The translations under genes and the position numbers were made by a program. From Owenweeksia sp963758205 (GTDB lineage Bacteria; Bacteroidota; Bacteroidia; Flavobacteriales; Schleiferiaceae), in NCBI GenBank assembly GCA_963758205.1, contig CAVWUM010000002.1, positions 1,302,001-1,366,000 of the forward strand: DNA of 64,000 nucleotides, in the 5' to 3' direction. Positions 60,429-64,000 of this stretch are shown piece after piece. How positions within the stretch are numbered: the first letter of the stretch is position 1; each line of letters begins with the position of its first letter. Under the pieces are notes generated by a model. The model did no database searches. It was given only the letters and a program-made list of their open reading frames with translations, and was not told the origin of the DNA.

Positions 60429-60565
60429 CCAGGCCGCTACACTTCCATTTACCTTACACGTATAGAGCCATTTATATTTTTATATTTGGCAACTTTCTCC
60501 TATTTTAGGGGATATTACTCAACCCGGTTTAGCTGCTACCGCAACCCCTAATGGATACCATTTTG

Positions 60566-63500
60566 ATGAAAAAAATTCTGTTTTCCCTTTCTTTTATTAG
60601 CTGCATTTTTTTGCTGAATGCGCAGAACAGCGACTGGGTGGATCAAATGAATGATCCCTCTGTTAATTTTTACACCGTACAGCAAAACTTTGAAAACTAC
60701 TGGAAAGAGCGCACCGTAGAAAAAGGTAAGGGCTGGAAGCAGTTTAAAAGATGGGAGGCCTTTATGGAGCCACGCGTATATCCTGATGGCGAAAGACCCG
60801 GCTTTCAAATGCTGGGTCAGGCCTTTCAGCAGGGGCAAACCGCAGCCAATGGTAATTTTGGCCAATGGAAACCTATGGGGCCATTTAACGGTAATGCGAT
60901 TGATGGCATTGGTAGAATAAACCGGATTGCCTTTGACCCCACTGACCCACAGGTAGTGTGGATGGGCGCACCGGCCGGTGGTCTTTGGAAGAGTATAGAT
61001 GGCGGACAAAACTGGACCACCAATACCGATCGCCTGGCCAATCTTGGTATTTCAGATATTGAAATAAATCCCATTAATAAAAATATTATGTACATCGCCA
61101 CCGGTGACCGTGATGGTGGTGATACCTACAGTTTTGGGGTTTTAAAATCCACAGACGGAGGAAATACCTGGAAAGCTACCGGGCTGGTGCATGTGGTACA
61201 ATCTCAAATAAAAATTACCGACCTATACCTGAATCCTGCTAATCCCAATATTGTAATTGCCACTACCTCTCAGGGTATTTACCGCAGTTTGGATGCAGGT
61301 GATACCTGGATGAATGTGCAATCAGGTTCATTTAACGCCATTGTGCAAAAACCCGGAAATCCCCAGGTTTTATTTTGCTCATCGCTTAGCAATCCGCGCA
61401 TTTATAAGAGTATTAATAATGGTCAAACATGGTCATTAGTGTTACACAATGGCTTACCTACGGGTGGTATCCGCAGGATAGAGCTGGCCGTAACCCCGCA
61501 TGACAGTAATTACATCTACGCCCTTTACGGGGAATCTACAAACAATGGATTTTTAGCCATTTGCCGGTCAACAGATGGTGGAGACACCTGGACACAAATG
61601 GCTACATCTCCAAACCTGCTGGGCTGGGAGGTAAATGGTAGCGATGTAGGCGGACAGGCCTGGTATGATTTGGCCCTGGCTGTAAATCCTACCAACAAAA
61701 ATGAAGTGTATGTGGGCGGAGTAAATATATGGAGAAGTTCCAATGGCGGTAGTAGCTGGAATATCGCCACACACTGGTATGGTGGCGGTGGTAATCCTTT
61801 TGTACATGCTGATATTCACCACCTGATTTATCATCCCCTTACAGGGCAGCTACATGCCGGTACTGATGGTGGCTTATACCGTAAAAGGCTCAACCAAAAT
61901 ATTTGGGATGAGTATAATGATGGCCTCAATATTACTCAGTACTATAAAATGGGTACTGCAGCTACGGATACCAATCTTATAATTGCCGGTGCCCAGGATA
62001 ATGGTACGCATTTACAACGATCAACAGGCTGGACAGATGTGTACGGTGGTGATGGTATGGATTGCGCCATAAGCTCCAAAAACACAAACATCATGTACGC
62101 CTCCATATATTATGGAAGCTTTGTAAAATCAACCAATGGTGGCAACAGCTTTAGAACAATTACCAGCCTTACCCAAAGGGGCACTGGTAACTGGGTAACG
62201 CCATTTTTAATGGATCCACAGCATCCTGATACTTTATATGCCGGGTTTGCCAATGTATGGCGATCATTTGACGGTGGTAATAGCTTTACAGACCTTACAG
62301 CCTCAAGCATCTCTGGCGGTGGTAATATTGATGTACTGAGTATAGCTCCAAACCATACCAATAATGTTTATATGGCAGATGGCAACCGCATTTTTCATAG
62401 TACCGATTATGGTAATACCTGGACGAGACTTTCGTCACTGAGCGTATTCAGAGCCATTTCAGGTATAGCCGTTGGCCATGATAATGCCGACCATATTGTA
62501 GTAAGTATAAGTGGCTACTCACCTAACGAAAAAGTATTTGAATCTAAAGATGGCGGAGCCACCTGGACTAACCTCAGCACCGGCTTGCCTAACCTTCCGG
62601 TAAATTGTGTGGTGATTGAAGATAACCCTGACCATAGTATTTACATCGGTACCGATGTGGGCATCTATTACCGCGATGATAATCATACTGAATGGTTGAG
62701 CTTTAATGCAAACCTGCCTAACGTAATTGTAAACGAACTGGAAATTAATTACCTGAACCGTAAATTAAGGGCGGCCACCTATGGCCGGGGTGTATGGGAA
62801 AGCCCGCTTTTCGGGGATCTTGTTCCTCCAATTGCCGGTATGGAGCTTTCTCAAAGTATTTGCCTTGGCGATACGGTTACACTTAATGATAATTCGGAAT
62901 ACAATCCTACCACATTCAAGTGGGAGATTTCGCCATCCACTTTTACGTTTGTAAATGGATCTACTGATACCAGCAAAAACCCTCAGGTAGTTTTTACCCA
63001 AAAAGGATTTTATGATATAGGTTTAACCGTAGAAAACCTGCTGGGTAAGGATTCCGTAAAAGAGATAGGGGCCATTGCTGTAGGCGGTTATCCGTTGCCG
63101 TATCATGAGCATTTTAGTTCTTTATCTGATTTTAATAAATGGAGTACAACAGATACTGAACCTAAAGGCTGGAATAGAGAGTTACACCCCAATGGCGATT
63201 ATATCCTTAAAGCGAACATCTTTAACAATACTTCAAAAAATAAATTTGATATTATATCGCCTGCTGTTGATTTTACCGGCCATGATTCTATCTGGTTAAA
63301 ATTTGAGCACGCCTACAGTGGGCGTCCCAGCGCTTTTAATGATAGCCTAAATATTTATATCGCTGCATCCTGTAGCGATAACTGGGTGCAAATAGCAGCA
63401 TTGGGTGAGGATGGCAGCAATAATTTCCGCACCGCCAGCGGCACAGGTTCAGCGTTTATACCAACAATTACTGAGTGGTGTGGCAACCCTGGCGTAGCAG

Positions 63501-64000
63501 CCTGCCATGTTATTAACCTTTCTGCTTTCGCAGAGATGGAAGGAGTACGCGTAAAGTTTGAGGCTATAAACAATGGTGGCAATCACCTCTACCTGGAAAA
63601 TGTAAAACTTGAGGGTAATCCCACCATATCACCAAGCCCGGCATTTGCATCACTTAAAAAGGCTTGTGCTTTAGATACTGTAGGCTTTAGCGACCAAACC
63701 TATGGTTCACCCAAAAGCTGGGACTGGAGTTTTGACGGCCCTGCCAATCTTACTTCGCAAGATCGAAACCCTTCTATCTCATTTCCTAAACCAGGTACCT
63801 ATTCAGTAAAACTTAAAGTAAGTAATAATAATGGTGCCGATTCATTAACCAAGGCCTCATACATTACTATAAATCCTGCTGACTCGGTACAGATTGACCT
63901 GGACTACAATGGCAGCTTTGTTTGTAACTCTGATACGCTTAGTATTAATGTAAATGCAGTAAATGCGGGTACAAAACCATCCTTTAACTGGTACTTAAAC
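60566..64000 (+). CDS. Large secreted BNR/PKD-repeat protein (3' partial)
   Basis: Frame is open to the window end (1,145 codons seen). Signal peptide MKKILFSLSFISCIFLLNAQ; an in-frame ATG five codons earlier is possible. Residues 110-740 hold many sortilin/BNR-type Asp-box repeats: LWKSIDGGQNWT, STDGGNTWK, RSLDAGDTW, RSTDGGDTWTQ, KSTNGGNSF, ESKDGGATWT, forming a beta-propeller-like domain. A PKD-like domain follows near residue 770 (FTQKGFYDIGLTVENLLGKD), then a jelly-roll module and a second PKD (SWDWSFDGPANLTSQ). The C-terminus is missing; a T9SS sorting domain is expected by analogy with the other secreted proteins here. Confidence 0.88.
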   Translation, partial: MKKILFSLSFISCIFLLNAQNSDWVDQMNDPSVNFYTVQQNFENYWKERTVEKGKGWKQFKRWEAFMEPRVYPDGERPGFQMLGQAFQQGQTAANGNFGQWKPMGPFNGNAIDGIGRINRIAFDPTDPQVVWMGAPAGGLWKSIDGGQNWTTNTDRLANLGISDIEINPINKNIMYIATGDRDGGDTYSFGVLKSTDGGNTWKATGLVHVVQSQIKITDLYLNPANPNIVIATTSQGIYRSLDAGDTWMNVQSGSFNAIVQKPGNPQVLFCSSLSNPRIYKSINNGQTWSLVLHNGLPTGGIRRIELAVTPHDSNYIYALYGESTNNGFLAICRSTDGGDTWTQMATSPNLLGWEVNGSDVGGQAWYDLALAVNPTNKNEVYVGGVNIWRSSNGGSSWNIATHWYGGGGNPFVHADIHHLIYHPLTGQLHAGTDGGLYRKRLNQNIWDEYNDGLNITQYYKMGTAATDTNLIIAGAQDNGTHLQRSTGWTDVYGGDGMDCAISSKNTNIMYASIYYGSFVKSTNGGNSFRTITSLTQRGTGNWVTPFLMDPQHPDTLYAGFANVWRSFDGGNSFTDLTASSISGGGNIDVLSIAPNHTNNVYMADGNRIFHSTDYGNTWTRLSSLSVFRAISGIAVGHDNADHIVVSISGYSPNEKVFESKDGGATWTNLSTGLPNLPVNCVVIEDNPDHSIYIGTDVGIYYRDDNHTEWLSFNANLPNVIVNELEINYLNRKLRAATYGRGVWESPLFGDLVPPIAGMELSQSICLGDTVTLNDNSEYNPTTFKWEISPSTFTFVNGSTDTSKNPQVVFTQKGFYDIGLTVENLLGKDSVKEIGAIAVGGYPLPYHEHFSSLSDFNKWSTTDTEPKGWNRELHPNGDYILKANIFNNTSKNKFDIISPAVDFTGHDSIWLKFEHAYSGRPSAFNDSLNIYIAASCSDNWVQIAALGEDGSNNFRTASGTGSAFIPTITEWCGNPGVAACHVINLSAFAEMEGVRVKFEAINNGGNHLYLENVKLEGNPTISPSPAFASLKKACALDTVGFSDQTYGSPKSWDWSFDGPANLTSQDRNPSISFPKPGTYSVKLKVSNNNGADSLTKASYITINPADSVQIDLDYNGSFVCNSDTLSINVNAVNAGTKPSFNWYLN

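Overview
This window comes from a member of the Bacteroidota, most likely a flavobacterial lineage. The evidence is a ccoN-ccoO fused cbb3 oxidase, a SusC/SusD pair, several secreted proteins with C-terminal type IX secretion (T9SS type A) sorting domains, and promoters with the TAnnTTTG -7 element. No species can be named from the sequence alone.

Layout. 1-5003: cbb3 cytochrome oxidase operon (ccoNO, Q, P, G, H, then a DsbD/TauE-like membrane protein), with a 10-copy heptamer array between ccoG and ccoH. 5000-5600 (minus): a PIN-domain toxin with an overlapping 50-codon gene behind it, a likely toxin-antitoxin pair in toxin-first order. 6005-10845: hemN, an aminotransferase/sulfotransferase-like pair, a 1.25 kb gene-free stretch of nested palindromes and inverted repeats, then hemJ. 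10915-11697: tRNA with CAU anticodon and an intradiol-dioxygenase-fold lipoprotein. 12069-15212: an AT-rich island with a tyrosine-recombinase tail, a structured leader, tiny ORFs, an XRE regulator, a retron reverse transcriptase and orphan ORFs. 15221-26130: UbiB kinase and phasin-like protein, a giant T9SS adhesin split by a frameshift, HAD phosphatase, methylmalonyl-CoA epimerase and an MsbA-like ABC exporter.

26356-54401 is a large maltodextrin/starch locus. It holds SusC, SusD and two accessory surface proteins, four GH13 enzymes, a GH65 maltose phosphorylase, beta-phosphoglucomutase, a BadF-type sugar kinase, phosphofructokinase, GAPDH, methylglyoxal synthase, an MFS sugar transporter and a secreted carbohydrate-binding-like protein. 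It also encodes a Nudix-fold (NrtR/AraR-like) regulator. At least six copies of a palindrome, TTAGTGTAA-N3-TTACACTAA, lie upstream of the transcription units, and one fills the promoter spacer between the regulator and pfkA. I infer a single regulon running from outer-membrane glucan uptake to lower glycolysis.

54654-64000 is ordinary genome: bacilliredoxin, tadA, aspS, a ClC channel and the start of a large BNR/PKD-repeat secreted protein that runs off the window.

Three genes (adhesin, gapA, one amylase) carry single-base frameshifts in otherwise intact frames. Sequencing or assembly error is the simplest explanation, especially for gapA. The two most interesting items are the retron island, with undescribed candidate ncRNA and accessory ORFs, and the Nudix-regulator/palindrome regulon.
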